NCBI RefSeq assembly: GCF_003073045.1
Contig: NC_037591.1
Location: forward strand, 25,763,319-25,827,318
Direction: 5' to 3'
Origin: Pomacea canaliculata
Lineage: Eukaryota > Mollusca > Gastropoda > Architaenioglossa > Ampullariidae
DNA length: 64,000 nucleotides
Shown: positions 25,735 through 36,978 of the stretch, piece after piece
Layout of the letters: the number at the start of each line of letters is the position of its first letter
Numbering within the stretch: the stretch's first letter is position 1
Program-made: the position numbers and the translations under genes
Notes under the pieces: model-generated
Told to the model about the DNA's origin: nothing
The model's database searches: none
Seen by the model: only the letters and a program-made list of their open reading frames with translations

Positions 25735-26906
25735 AGTATATTTAAGCTTCCTTTTAATACATCATTTTAATAACTTACTTGACTCTTTAGTGGCTTTATT
25801 TTCCAGCCAGTCACATTTTTAGGGTATGCCTCTTCATCTGAGTTCCTGAAGGGCTTCTCCCTGTACATGGTTCACTGTCTTGGAGTCCTGAAAAGGATTC
25901 AGCAACAGGCAGAGAGAGTCATGGAACTCAAACCTCCTTCATGTGACGAGACTGCTCTTCAAAAAAGTGGCCATCTTGGTAGAGCTTAATGTAGAAATTA
26001 AAAGTTTCTAGAGACAAAACGCCTTGCAATATTTGCTGGACTCAGACATTGGGCAGCGTGTCACCAGCACTGTAGGCCGGGAGCTGTCAGGTTCGGGTCT
26101 CACTGAGCCTCAGCAGGTGGGGTCCTACTACGGAGCTCTCGCCACAAGATTCTGGATTATGAGGCCGGCAGAGGAGCGGCGCCAGCTGGGTCTACCCGAG
26201 CCTGGAGACAGCGGGTGATGGAGGCCGCACTTGTGTCACCAAGGACTCAGGCTGGGTGTCCCTTTTTGTACATCTCCCGTTAATGTCACATGTCCATGCT
26301 TAGCCCTTGTCAGGTCTCTCCAGTTTACATATGTGTTTCTGCCGCGTCATGTTGGCCCAGGGTAGTGTCTGGCGGGTGGGAAGGGGTCGGGGAGAAGGGT
26401 ACGTGTGACGCTGTGACGTCATAGAGTTGTTTTTAGTTTTGGACTCGCTCAGGCGTGTAGTTGCGGAACTGTGCGGCGCTGGGCTGGTGCGGGTGTCCGC
26501 TAGTTTTATTTTTATCGGTTTGTTTGTGATGAATTTTCGTTTTTTGGGGTTGTTGTTTGGTGGACGTACCGTCTCTACGTGCGTGAGTGCGTGCGTGTGT
26601 GGGTGCATGTTTGTGTGTGTGTGTGTGTTTTCATTGAAGAGCAATTGGTTTCGTCGCTAGCATCGTCTCTGTTCAACTTGTGTGACTGCGAGCGTGCCTG
26701 TTAGAGTAAAACCCACAGCATCGCCATGCACCTCAAGCCATGCTAGGTTGTTTTAAGGAGCAGGTTACACTACACACAGACGTACAGAACGTTGACACAG
26801 AGCAAGAGACTAGACATACATAGTCTGGTCTGTCTTGAGTGCTGTGTGTTTATTCACATTCACTTCTGTGTTGGGTCAAGTCTGTAAACTCTTTAAAAAC
26901 TGTGTC
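25735..26906 (+). pseudogene. Broken ninth P450 copy, exon 5 and 3' end of a P450-3-like gene
   Basis: The part at 25735-25822 resembles the end of intron 4 of P450-3. From 25823 an exon 5-like frame reads G-Y-A-S-S-S-E-F-L-K-G-F-S-L-Y-M-V-H and K-R-I-Q-Q-Q. It then decays: the ExxR segment is lost and a stop follows near 25987. Exons 1-4 and 6 are absent. At 26732 the last codons of exon 7 reappear (L-K-P-C, then TAG), followed by about 170 nt matching the 3' flank of P450-3 (23088-23270). Between the two parts lies an unrelated GC-rich segment. Confidence 0.85.
26003..26700 (+). other. GC-rich foreign-looking segment inside the P450 pseudogene, with a 64-codon frame
   Basis: Composition turns GC-rich for about 700 nt. 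The frame up to TGA at 26216-26218 reads as ordinary protein, with D-S-D-I-G-Q-R-V-T and A-T-R-F-W-I-M-R-P-A-E-E-R-R. An acceptor-like tttctag|aga precedes it at about 26011. It looks like the last exon and 3' UTR of some other gene carried here by duplication or retroposition, ending in a TG-rich tract (26580-26632). I do not recognise the protein, and no upstream exons are visible. Confidence 0.4.
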
Positions 26907-26916
26907 AGTCTCCCAT

Positions 26917-27152
26917 AAGGTGACCAGACGTCCCTCTTTAAGCGGAACAGTCCCGCTTTTGACCTCGTGTCCCGCCTGCTCATCGGGCGGGACGCCCAAT
27001 GTCCCGCTTTCTGGCTTTCTGGCAAGTCCATCAAATGTCCCTGTTGTCTTTAAAAATCGGAATATCGTACGCTGATTCGGCGTTCACTTGACGGTGACGA
27101 CACCATCATCGGCACATGTCCTGCTTTCGCCCCCGAAACGTCTGGTCACCTT
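26917..27152. mobile_element. MITE, 236 bp, with 15-bp perfect inverted repeats
   Basis: AAGGTGACCAGACGT is present at the left end and inverted at the right end. AGTCTCCCAT flanks both sides (26907-26916 and 27153-27162) as a 10-bp direct repeat; if the true end lies slightly further out, the duplication would be 8 or 9 bp. The interior repeats tgtcccgc motifs and has a cgcctg...gggcgg hairpin. Ends of the GGTGACCAGA type are known from hAT-like MITEs; the family was not assigned here. Confidence 0.85.
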
Positions 27153-27162
27153 AGTCTCCCAT

Positions 27163-27980
27163 AAATATGTAACTATGTCAGTCTTCCATAAATATGTAAC
27201 TATGTCAGATGCTTACAATGCTTGAACTGCAGTTTTGCTAAAGATCTTGGTTTATTTTTGTGACGAATGATTGCTGTCACGTTTCTGCACTAAGATATTT
27301 ATTTCTCTGAGCGTGTGAACTGTAGCAGAAGTGGAACTGACCTCTGAGGTTGAGGGGCTGTGCAATCTTTCTGGCCTGAGGCAGACTAGTGAACGGACAC
27401 CGACCTTCTTTACCGACATATAACTTTCGTAATCTTTCTTTAATGCAGTTTAGCTGAGACTTTCATGAAATCAAATGTCCTTTATTCATTTCGGTTTTCC
27501 GTAATGTTTTTTACCATAGTATTCATGAGAAATACAATGACCCCCGCAGGGCAAGGTGTAACATCAAGCCGGGTAACCGATACCCTTGTGATTATGAACC
27601 TTGTGCTTGGATAATAAGGATGATGGATACAAAAACGTGACAATAAACATGAATTTAATGCGTTCAAGATAATATTTGATATGTTTCGGGACATTTATTT
27701 ACATTTTATTCATCTTAAATAACATGTCGCAACTTAAATAGCCTGTTGGATTTTATTATCTATAACTAGTCAAGATGTGCAGACATTTATTTCTTTATCA
27801 TCAGCAGCCCTGACATCTGGTGTATGTCTAATATATCTTTTTCACGAAACACTATCATATTCTTGTGAATAGTGGAACACAACATCTATGCCAGACAAAT
27901 AAAACTATGGGTTTAGTCTCGCATTGAAGACAGCAAAAACACTAACAAAGGCAAAAACTGTGCTAATTCAAGGTCAGGAA
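27163..27980. other. Spacer between the P450 pseudogene and P450-4
   Basis: No gene was found. A 28-nt phrase (ataaatatgtaactatgtcag) is tandemly doubled at 27161-27212. The remainder is a second copy of the spacer at 15900-16650, again showing the flank was duplicated along with the genes. Confidence 0.55.
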
Positions 27981-27999
27981 CATGGCATCCTTTAAACTT

Positions 28000-28769
28000 A
28001 CGCCAAAGGACAATAAGTAACATGATTTAGGATCACAATGCCTTATCTTTGTTTATAAGATCCAAAGCAGTTCTGTGTTTCCAACAAGAAATTTTAAAGA
28101 CCTTCCTAGACCGTGGAAGAGGAGCGAATGCACAGACATCAAAGATATTGATGCGGATAAACTTTGTCAAACAGTAGTTCCCGGACTTGGTCGTCTGTCA
28201 GCCAGTTGCTGTCTGTTCTTAGAAGTGTGCTTCAGGTATTCCCATCTGCACAAAATGATAGAAGACGGTTATTAGATATAAACACGAGAAATACAAAAAG
28301 GCAGACGAAAAGAGTTGGAGGAGAGGGCGACCTGCCTTGACAATAATTTTTTTTTTAGATGATGAGGCAGAATAATTAATTTTGTTTTCCAGAACACAAC
28401 AGCATATAGCTCCGTAGGTCAACATGTTTTCATTAGATCCACACAATGTGATTAGCTATCATTTGCCCTGACACAAAAGGACAGAGTGTGGTTATTAGAT
28501 ATCAACATGAGAAAAATAACAGATAGGCAGACAAAGAGATTTGGAGGACAGGATGACCTGCTCCAACAAATTTTTATGTGGCGAGGCAGCATTTCTCATT
28601 TCTTTTTGTCCATAACGCAAAAGCTTCAGGTCTACCTAAGTCAACATTGCATTACATCCACACAATATGATTTGCTATCGTAGGTTCTGGTGTCTTGTTT
28701 AGTCTGAATCTTGTGTACCTCACTAGTTCTTTATAATTATAATACCACAAACTCTATTTCTCCACCCCA
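28000..28769 (+). repeat. Upstream region of P450-4 with an internal tandem duplication
   Basis: It is almost the same as 36100-36841 before P450-5. Within it, about 28249-28470 and 28472-28690 are diverged direct repeats (shared ggttattagatat, aggcaga, gacctgc and others). The same doubling occurs before P450-5, while P450-1 has one copy (about 1640-1850). No gene is present. Confidence 0.7.
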
Positions 28770-28853
28770 GGCTTATCATAGCATGCAATGTTTTCGTGAT
28801 CATACGTGGCAATGGTGAGTGTATCGCCAGAAAAAATATTCTCCGCTATATAA
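28770..28853 (+). promoter_or_regulatory. Promoter of P450-4: conserved element plus TATA box
   Basis: GGCTTATCATAGCATGCAA then TTTTCGTGATCATACGTG. TATATAA lies at 28847-28853, 58 nt upstream of the ATG. It shares the module of genes 1, 3 and 5. Confidence 0.6.
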
Positions 28854-28910
28854 CTGCCAGTCCCTTAAAGCGCCACTGTGAAGACCAACTCCACGAGCAG
28901 TACTAATACG

Positions 28911-31900
28911 ATGATACCTCAGATCATTTACTGGCCTGGTCCTGCATTGCCCTGGCTTCTCGCGGTAACAGGGTTATTTTTATATCTTCTCTACAAATTC
29001 TTTGCATCTGAGAAAAAGCGTGTACCTCCAGGGCCGTCAGGGGTTATGGTATACTTTGATATTCTAAAAGCGGTGAAAGGAGGAACTCTGCATTTACTGG
29101 GTGAGAAGTTGGCCAAACAGTATGGAGACATCGTCATGTGCAGGACCATCATCGGCAACTTATGTTTCCTCAACTCGGCGAGACTTGTCAGACAGGTGTT
29201 TACCGACAAGGAGACACAGCTCATCGCCAACGATCGTCCACATACATTCACTGGTGCTGTATTGTCATATAAGTTCAAGGATGTGGGATTAAGTGATGAA
29301 GTCAAAACGTCAGAGTGGTCCAAGATAAGAAAACTCTTTCATTCCACTCTCAGGGTATGAGGGCGTATTTGTATTTACACTACATTCTTTTCTTTGTCTG
29401 CGAATTTGCTAAACTTCATGCAAACTCACAGAAATATGAAAACTAAAGACTTTCCTGGTAAAAATGCATCGACAAATGAAACGTTCGAAATCTGCTAAGC
29501 GCAAATCTCTAAATCTTCAAATCTTTTTCGATTGTTTTTGCAAATATTTCTATTTTATTGCTTTTGTAATTCTTTTCATTTTATTGTTTTTATTTATTCA
29601 ATATTATTATTGATATTTATTTTAGTTTCAGTTTCCTTTCTTTCAATTTTTTTATCCTGAGAAAACTCTACATTCCTAGTGTAAATAAAATAAGCCGATC
29701 TACCATAATAATATTTTCAATGTAGTTTCCTAATAAAAACTGTTATCGATCAACATAATGCAGATTAAAATAAAGTTTTGCTTTTGTTTAGAGACCGGCA
29801 GGAAAATGATTTATGAATTGAGAAGAAGACATCCCAAGCGACTTTCAGTGCCTGGAATAGCGTAGTCCCATACAAATTTGCATCGCTTTTGTTTCAATCA
29901 CTGTTTTTCATTGCATTTTATATAGTTCTATGGAAGCGGTGTGGAGACGCTTGAGGGGACGCTGCAAACAGAGTTACATAACTTGACTGAGACCCTGGAA
30001 ATACAAACAAAAATGGTGGGTGAAAATAACCGCCAGATTCCATTAGGATGCTGTGAACTGGAGATGGAACATTTCCTGCCTATTTCTATTCGACGTGTCC
30101 TAGCAACTTTGGTATGTAATGAGTGCCCCACCTACATCCTTATCTGTTACTGTTACACTTGCAGACTTGCTGTTATTCACAGTGTTGCATGTTACAACCT
30201 TTATTCTTACACTCCATCATTAAGGGGATCTGAAATGTTAATAGGAAGTGTCTATCTCGGTACTGGGGCGATGAATGGTTCGAAATTAGGTGCTAGGAGC
30301 AGTGGACATGATATCGCACGAAGACTTGAAAGGATTAGAACTTGTGTGTCCTTTTCGCCAACGTCAATGGCTGAAGTACATGGAGATTCATGTCATAGGA
30401 CTATGTTAGTCGCAAGACCAGGGTTGTCTTTTCGGGTACAAGGGTATAGTTCGATGTGTGGATGTCGGACGAGTGTAGCCTCGCGAATGTTCCTTTGCGA
30501 CAACTGATAGAGCCGAAGTGCCGAGGGAAATGAATGTCCTGCGTTATACATGGCCGTCTGTAGTTATGATGGACAGATCTTGTCAGAACACAAAGCACTT
30601 GCCATCGCCCACGCTTTCCATTCTCAAAATAAAAAAAAATTAGGTTTGTGACAGTGTGGATGAAGTTCTCTCTCTCTCTCTCATATTTTTTGTTAAAAAC
30701 TTTTTATTGGTATTGTCAACGTGTACATCCTCTTGTGCATATGGCATACAAAGTTTGTACATCAATAATTGCCTTTACAAAATACTACCGTAGTTTTACA
30801 CCGTTCTTCTCAAAATATCAGATCACAGGTGAAGCCCCAGGTTCTAAATTACCACAAATGGTTGGAGATTTGGCAGTGTGTCTACAGAAAATAATATGTC
30901 CTACCACTGACATTCTTGTATACGCTCTTCCATTCCTACGGTTTCTCCCTGGAACCTACTACAAGGAGCTGTGTGACAGGACGCTCCAGTGCCGAGACGC
31001 CTTCATGGAAGAGGTCCTCACCAAAGGAAAAGTAAATGTATTTTCATGGTTGAAAGGGTTTGAATCGGATTAAGTTTAATTTTAAAAAGAAGTAGTAAAT
31101 TTCAAGCTAAATTTGCGTAGCAAGAAATCGTGAAAAGTAGCCAGTCATAGACTATCAAAACCAATTTGAAGTCTCCGATGGTAGGCCGAGATAGGTTTTG
31201 TCTGGCGTTCTCAGATTAACGGACAGCTAGATAATCTGTCTCAAGTTTTCACTTGTAGGAAGAACATCATGCACTTCCTAGCAGCGTCACATTTTGCCTA
31301 TAGTTCATGTGTCACAAGCTTGTGTTTTTTAAAATTCATGTGCCAATCTCAGGCTTAATAATTTAAACACCTTTTTTATGAAGGCTAATCACGTGCCTGG
31401 TAAACCGAAGGGGATGCTGGGTGCACTTCTCGATGAGCAGAAGAACAGCGACTGGTTTACAGACGACCATATACGGGGAATGCTTGTTGACATTGTTATC
31501 GCTGGTATGAATGGAAAAACAATCTCAGCTCCAAGAAGTTTCACTTTCTACTTAGGTCTTGTCCTAATTCACTGCAATCCTGACAGAGTGCCACGCAGTC
31601 TGCCCTTGAAGAAATTATATTAAAACATGTTACTAAATACACGAAAAAATATACTAATAATCATACCTTATAGGGATCAGATAATTGTCAATATTCTGTT
31701 TCTTTTATGCAATCTTTGAAATATTTTACGTTTCATTTTTCTGGTTCTTCAAAAACTTATTTTAACATTCTCCCTGATCTAAATGTAGGGTTTCTTTTAG
31801 TATCACATACTTTGAATATCACTTTTGGTTTTAGTTTTTAAAAACTCTTTCATAAGGCAATTAAAACTTTTCTGTTATATTACTTCAAATGTGTTGGTTT

Positions 31901-33440
31901 TAATGGATTTACTCCAGGCTTCCTTTATTTATTCTTCATTAAAATTTAAATGGTTATTGATAAACTAATCCACTTTCTAGGGTATGCTACTTCCACTGAG
32001 CTGCTCAAGGGCTTCTTCCTGTACATGGTTCACCATCCTCGAGTCATGAAAAAAGTTCAAGAAGAGATAGACAGGGTCTTGGGACAAAAAATACCTTCTC
32101 TTGAAGACAGAAGAAGCCTGCCCTTCACAGAAGCGGCCATATTGGAAGCACTTCGAGTTGTTAGTGCTGCTCCGCTATCTCTCGCACACGAGACAAGAGA
32201 GGATTTCACCACTGACGGTTTTTTCATTTCCAAAGGGACGATTGTAAGGCAACAAAAAAATAGGGAAAATAATTAACTGCTGCCATTATATCTAAGCTAC
32301 AACTTTTAGAGACATGCCGCTTTTGTGGAATATTTGGGGGAAATGTTTTGGGAACAAGTAATTTTTAAAAAAATCATTGGTATTGAAGTTCACATTACCT
32401 TATTAGGAAATAATCAGACAGTTGTCATTTTATAATCATGACATATGATGATATGTGAATATTCAGAACACAAATTATCTTTCTCTCGATGTAATCAAAC
32501 TGGAAAACGTATATATTTCCCTACTCGATAAACAGGGGGAATTTTGTACTCAGAGGTGTTAACAAGTCTGTAGCCCTTATACGTCTGATATGAAGCTTAG
32601 CACAGGTCTGTGAAGCTATGCGGTTAAGTTCAACATTTCGTCTGAACTCGAATTAACTGTGTAGTCTTCACGTTTCATATAATATTTTCCATACGAACTT
32701 ATTTTGTTTCAGATATTTGAGAACATTTGGTCGATGAACAGGGATCCAACAGCATGGGAGGACCCTGAGGTATTTCGTCCTGAGCGTTTCCTAGACGACG
32801 AGGGTCAGTTGCTGCCCCCTACTCACCCTACACGATGGAGGTAGTGTGCTTCTCCTCAATATGTGAAACAGTATTGTGATCATGTATCTAAGTTTATTCC
32901 TTGCTACTCATCGAAGAGAATAGAGCCGCGGCAAATTCTGTATCTTACCTTTACAAAAATCCACTTCAAATAAGGTTTTTACGCACTACACGTTAATATA
33001 TATATAGTTCGTAGTTCATATCCACTTAACTACTTTATTTTTATTTTTTCTTAAATGTCTGATTTTGTATACACGCTATTGTAGATAACGCATAAAGTGT
33101 CAATCGTAAATTCTGGTTGTTTGCTGGACTCACTCCAGACAACTTCTTATCTTATATATATATATTTGTATCAAACTTCAATTATGTAGTTCGTCTCTCT
33201 CTCTCCTTTCTCTCTTTTGTATTCAGATTTCTTCCCTTTGGGATTGGAAAGCGCAGCTGTCCGGGGGAGAACTTCGCGCGCTCGCGGGCCTTCCTCTACG
33301 TCACAACGCTCTTACAGCAGTTCGACTTCCTCCCGCCTGTCAACCATGATTTGCTTCCCCTGACACCAGATTCGTGGACAGAGGGTGTAGTCCTGCAGCT
33401 CAAGCCATGCTACGTGACAATAAAGAGAAGGTCACAGTAG
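28911..33440 (+). CDS. P450-4, cytochrome P450, clan 2 (CYP2-like), 7 exons, 521 aa
   Basis: Exons are 28911-29354, 29926-30111, 30822-31031, 31384-31504, 31981-32243, 32713-32840 and 33227-33440. The order is membrane anchor, PPGPSG, helix C W-S-K-I-R, helix I A320-G-Y-A-T324, ExxR E376-R379, FRPERF and heme Cys462 in PFGIGKRSC. Exon 3 is two codons shorter than in genes 1-3 and 6-8, a trait shared only with P450-5. The two proteins differ at 7 of 148 exon 1 residues. The frame is open to 28878, but only with a GTG; the ATG at 28911 is the start. Intron 2 holds about 300 nt (30220-30520) not seen in the matching intron of P450-5. An AATAAA lies in the last codons. Confidence 0.93.
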
Positions 33441-34400
33441 TCATACACGGGTAAAAGGCTGGTAGCGAATAGGGGACACCGATTTGTCTCCTTACCTTTG
33501 TCACGCATATTTGTTTACTGCTTCAGAATAATTGTGTCAAAATCTAACACATTTGTGGAGCAAACGCCTGCTGTGCTGGAATTGTCTGTAATCTTTCCTT
33601 TGTATGGCAATAGGAAGTGAAGTAAAATGTTTAGGACAAGCTGACGATGGTTTTATAACTAAAGTAAAATTGAAACATAAACAGTATCACTGACAGGACA
33701 GTTTATAATGTAAAATATATCACATTGCATAAAGATAACTGCAATTTATGAATTGTTTCAGTAATGTAACCATATCAGTAAAACAAATCTACCAATAAAC
33801 AAGAAACTTACCTTTCAGTCTCTTAAAGCTGTAAAATGTGATATTATACATTTTGTTATTCGATTGTTACAGATAAAGTTCGGCTTCAGATCATGGTTAT
33901 ATGTCAAAAAATAATGCCTTCACAGTCAAATTACTTGGGGTACCCTATATGTATCATGTATCCGATGCTGTTCTTGGCTGCAACACAAGTCAGTTTTATT
34001 TACCTCCTTGATATTTACTCATTCATAGTTTGTAGATACATCTCTATTACTCCAGTACATCACCTACACCTTTAAGCATTGTTGTTTGCTCGTAACGCAA
34101 TTCTAAGCGTGGAAACACTTGATTGTCTCCATCTCCACAGTCACCACAATTGAAACGGTTTTATTATATCTCATTGAATCCGAGTGTTTCAGGGCCTCAA
34201 AGTGTTGTGGCGTTCGCTCAAAGTAAAGAAAATATTGCATGTGATGTGGGAATTCTTATATGATTGTTGTCTTATTGTATTTTAGTGTTTCTGCTGACAT
34301 CTGTAGCATAGTTTCTGCAAGAATCAATTTCTTTTATTTTTGTAGTCGTTTCTGTACTGTATCAAGCAGACTATTACTAGAAAGGACTCACCTGCGTTGC
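33441..34400. other. 3' flank of P450-4
   Basis: This is AT-rich and holds no gene. Its start matches the 3' flanks of P450-5 and P450-6 (a ctggtan-cgaataag run). About 650 nt of it are missing after P450-5. Confidence 0.5.
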
Positions 34401-34680
34401 TCGAGTGGTGTCCCTTTGACTGGCAGGCTGTCAGCACTCTGCACTGATCAAAGATTCGGTGTCCTTAAAAAGGGAGATAATTATTGTGATGCTGCTGGAC
34501 GCTCTTTGTCTCTATCTTTCGGTATGCCATACTGTTTTTTGTTTTGTTTTGTTTTTTGAAAAAGAAACCTCTTTGACATGTGCATAAAAATTTTTCCTTT
34601 AGTCTGTAAAACAGATGCAAATAATAAACCATGTGACCTATCCATTGGAATGTTATAAACTCCGCCGTGGTCTTGGTGCA
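34401..34680. repeat. Recurrent 3'-flank block, copy 2
   Basis: It matches 41370-41640 almost throughout and 24625-24790 in part. The shared core reads gcactgatcaaagatt and agggagataattatt. Confidence 0.65.
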
Positions 34681-34699
34681 CAGAGAGACAGTACCGGGT

Positions 34700-35463
34700 C
34701 AAAATAATCTTGTCGCTATCATGCTTGCATTAATAATATGTATCTTGTATCACATAATAAAAATGATGAAAACAAAACCACTTGCCAGCAAACAGAAATT
34801 AAAGCGCTCGTGACGATAATTTGGCCGACCATGTTTTCCTACATTAATTCGCATTTTATTCCTCTACATTAAATATATCGCCTTTTCACTATATCGCGCT
34901 CGTTCTTATTATATATAAATTATCATAGGATATCCGCAACAGTCCGGACATCTGGCGTGTGTCTGTTCTAGAATATTCCATTTAGTTAGTATATCTGTTT
35001 CACAAAACACTCTCACATTCATGTAAACATGCTAACACAACAATCTGTGCCAGATAAACACAACTATGCTTCAGTCTCATTCAAAGTCACAGGAGTGCGA
35101 GTCCAATTGCCAAGCATTCAAACCAAGTAGGGCGCACATGCTTGTGCAAGCTTAAGTTCAGACCCATGTCCCACTACTTTTAAAGTTACATTTAAAAGGA
35201 ATAAGTAACATGACCGACCTTGAACTTAGATCAATCTTCTACATTTTGTTCGTTTTTCGACTGCTGCTGTGCTGTTTTCTTTGTGTGTAATACCAATGAT
35301 AGTGAGCAAGGTCCTTAGTAGGTATTTTTATTCTGTTTGGATGTTTGTGTCCGTTAGCATTAGCCGACAAGATGGAGAACAGATCTTTATTTAGGCCCGG
35401 GTCCTGGCTTCACTACTCTGGGGAGCTCTTCTTTTTTCTTTCCTTTTTCTTTCTTTCTTTTTC

Positions 35464-35508
<45 letters not shown>

Positions 35509-36100
35509 TTTTCTCCTCATCCTTTGACATCCAGAGTTTTCCTGCGCTCATGTTGACATTCCGCTGCAGATATATGAAGAGAGGGCACAGAGGTGGTGTG
35601 AAGAGGACACAAGAGGTTATGCCTTGAAGATCGATGCAAGAATCCATCTCTTCCATCTGTCCTGTTATCTAACCTCCAGTTGATTCATTGCAAACAAGAA
35701 AACCCATGAGCCATTTTTGGTCCCCTGCAGTAAACATTCTCGAACCCTTCTAACAAACAAATCTGCTAACAGCTGTCTAGAAAATGTAAATTTTGTTGCA
35801 ACAATTTCAAAAGTAATAAATATTTCCCTGTGTCACCTAGACGACCATATGCAAAGAGAAATTGTGTCAGGTATTACAGTGAGATAATGATTGAAAACCA
35901 ATAGGAAAGCAGCATTGACAAAGAAAAACTGAATGACATTTACAAATACAAACTTCATGAAAGATTAATTATTTAAAAAAAGGAGTTTGACAATGAGAAT
36001 GAATACGAGGCAATGAGAGACTTTACTAAAAAAAATGTCTGCTGTTACTTTCTACTATACTGTGTTAGACACAGCCACTGCGTCCACGGGAGACGGATCT
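34700..36100. other. Spacer between P450-4 and P450-5
   Basis: The part at 34720-35072 is the third copy of the spacer seen at 16300-16640 and 27600-27920. The part at 35230-35780 is unique and contains a CTTT microsatellite. The part at 35790-36000 resembles 43730-43900 before P450-6. I see no gene. Confidence 0.5.
35431..35514. repeat. (CTTT)n microsatellite
   Basis: An imperfect then perfect CTTT tract of about 84 nt lies in the spacer 1.5 kb upstream of P450-5. Confidence 0.95.
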
Positions 36101-36841
36101 CAACTCATTTAGGATCACAATCCCTTGTCCAATGCCTTATCCAAAGCGTTTCTGGGTGGCCAACAAGATATTTTAAGACCTTCCTAGACCGTGGAAGAGG
36201 CGCGAATGCACAGACATCAAAGATATTGATGCGGGTAAACTTTGTCAAACAGTACTTCTCCGACTTGGTCGTCTGTCAGCCAGTTGTTGTCTATTCTTCG
36301 AGGTGTGCTCCAAGTATTCCCATCGGCACAAAATGATAGAAGACGGTTATTAAATATAAACACGAGAAAAACAAAAAGGCAGTCGAAAGAGTTGGAGGTG
36401 GGGCGACCTGCCTTGACACCATTTTTTCAAGATGATGAGGCAGAATAATTAATTTTGTTTTCCAGAACACAACCCCATTTAGCTCCGTAGGTCAACATGT
36501 TTTCATTAGAGCCACACAATGTGATTAGCTATCATTTGCCCCTGAGAAAAAAGGATAGAGTGTGGTTATTTGATATCAACACGTGGAAAAAAAAAACAGA
36601 TAGGCAGACGAACAGATATGGAGGACAGGATGAGCTGCTCTGACACTATTTTTAGGTGACAAGGCACCACCGTTCTTTTTGTCCATAACGCAAAAGCTTC
36701 AGGTCTACCTAACTCAACATTGTATTACATCAGCACAATATGATTTGCTATCGTAGGTTCTGGTGTCTTGTTTCCTATGAATCTTTGTCTCTAGCTAGTT
36801 CTTTATAATTATAATACCACAAATTCTATTTCTCCACCCCT
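36100..36841 (+). repeat. Upstream region of P450-5, near-copy of that of P450-4
   Basis: It is collinear with 28000-28769, with the same internal doubling (about 36329-36545 and 36546-36760). It holds no gene. Confidence 0.7.
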
Positions 36842-36924
36842 GGCTTATCAGAGCATGTGATATTTTTGTGATCACACGTGGCAATGATGAGTGTATCGCC
36901 AGAAAAAGATTCTCCGGTATATAA
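36842..36924 (+). promoter_or_regulatory. Promoter of P450-5: conserved element plus TATA box
   Basis: GGCTTATCAGAGCATGTGA then TTTTTGTGATCACACGTG. TATATAA lies at 36918-36924. The CACGTG here is a perfect E-box, where P450-1 has CGCGTG. Confidence 0.6.
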
Positions 36925-36978
36925 CTGCCAGTCCCTTAAAGCGCCACTGTGAAGACCAACTCCACGAGCAGTACTAAC

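Noticed and set aside
26300-26660. Open frames on both strands through the TG-rich tract in the relic
   Set aside because: Composition is driven by the GT repeat and GC-rich filler; no recognisable protein.
28878-28910. Upstream start for P450-4 (and 36949 for P450-5)
   Set aside because: The codon is GTG, lies in the leader, and the ATG aligned with the other copies follows 11 codons later.
30112-30507. Extension of P450-4 exon 2 into intron 2 as a longer protein
   Set aside because: A GT donor at the conserved position is present and the extension has no similarity to P450 or to the other copies.
35387-35656. Antisense Lys/Arg/Glu-rich frame
   Set aside because: It is the CTTT microsatellite in reverse translation.
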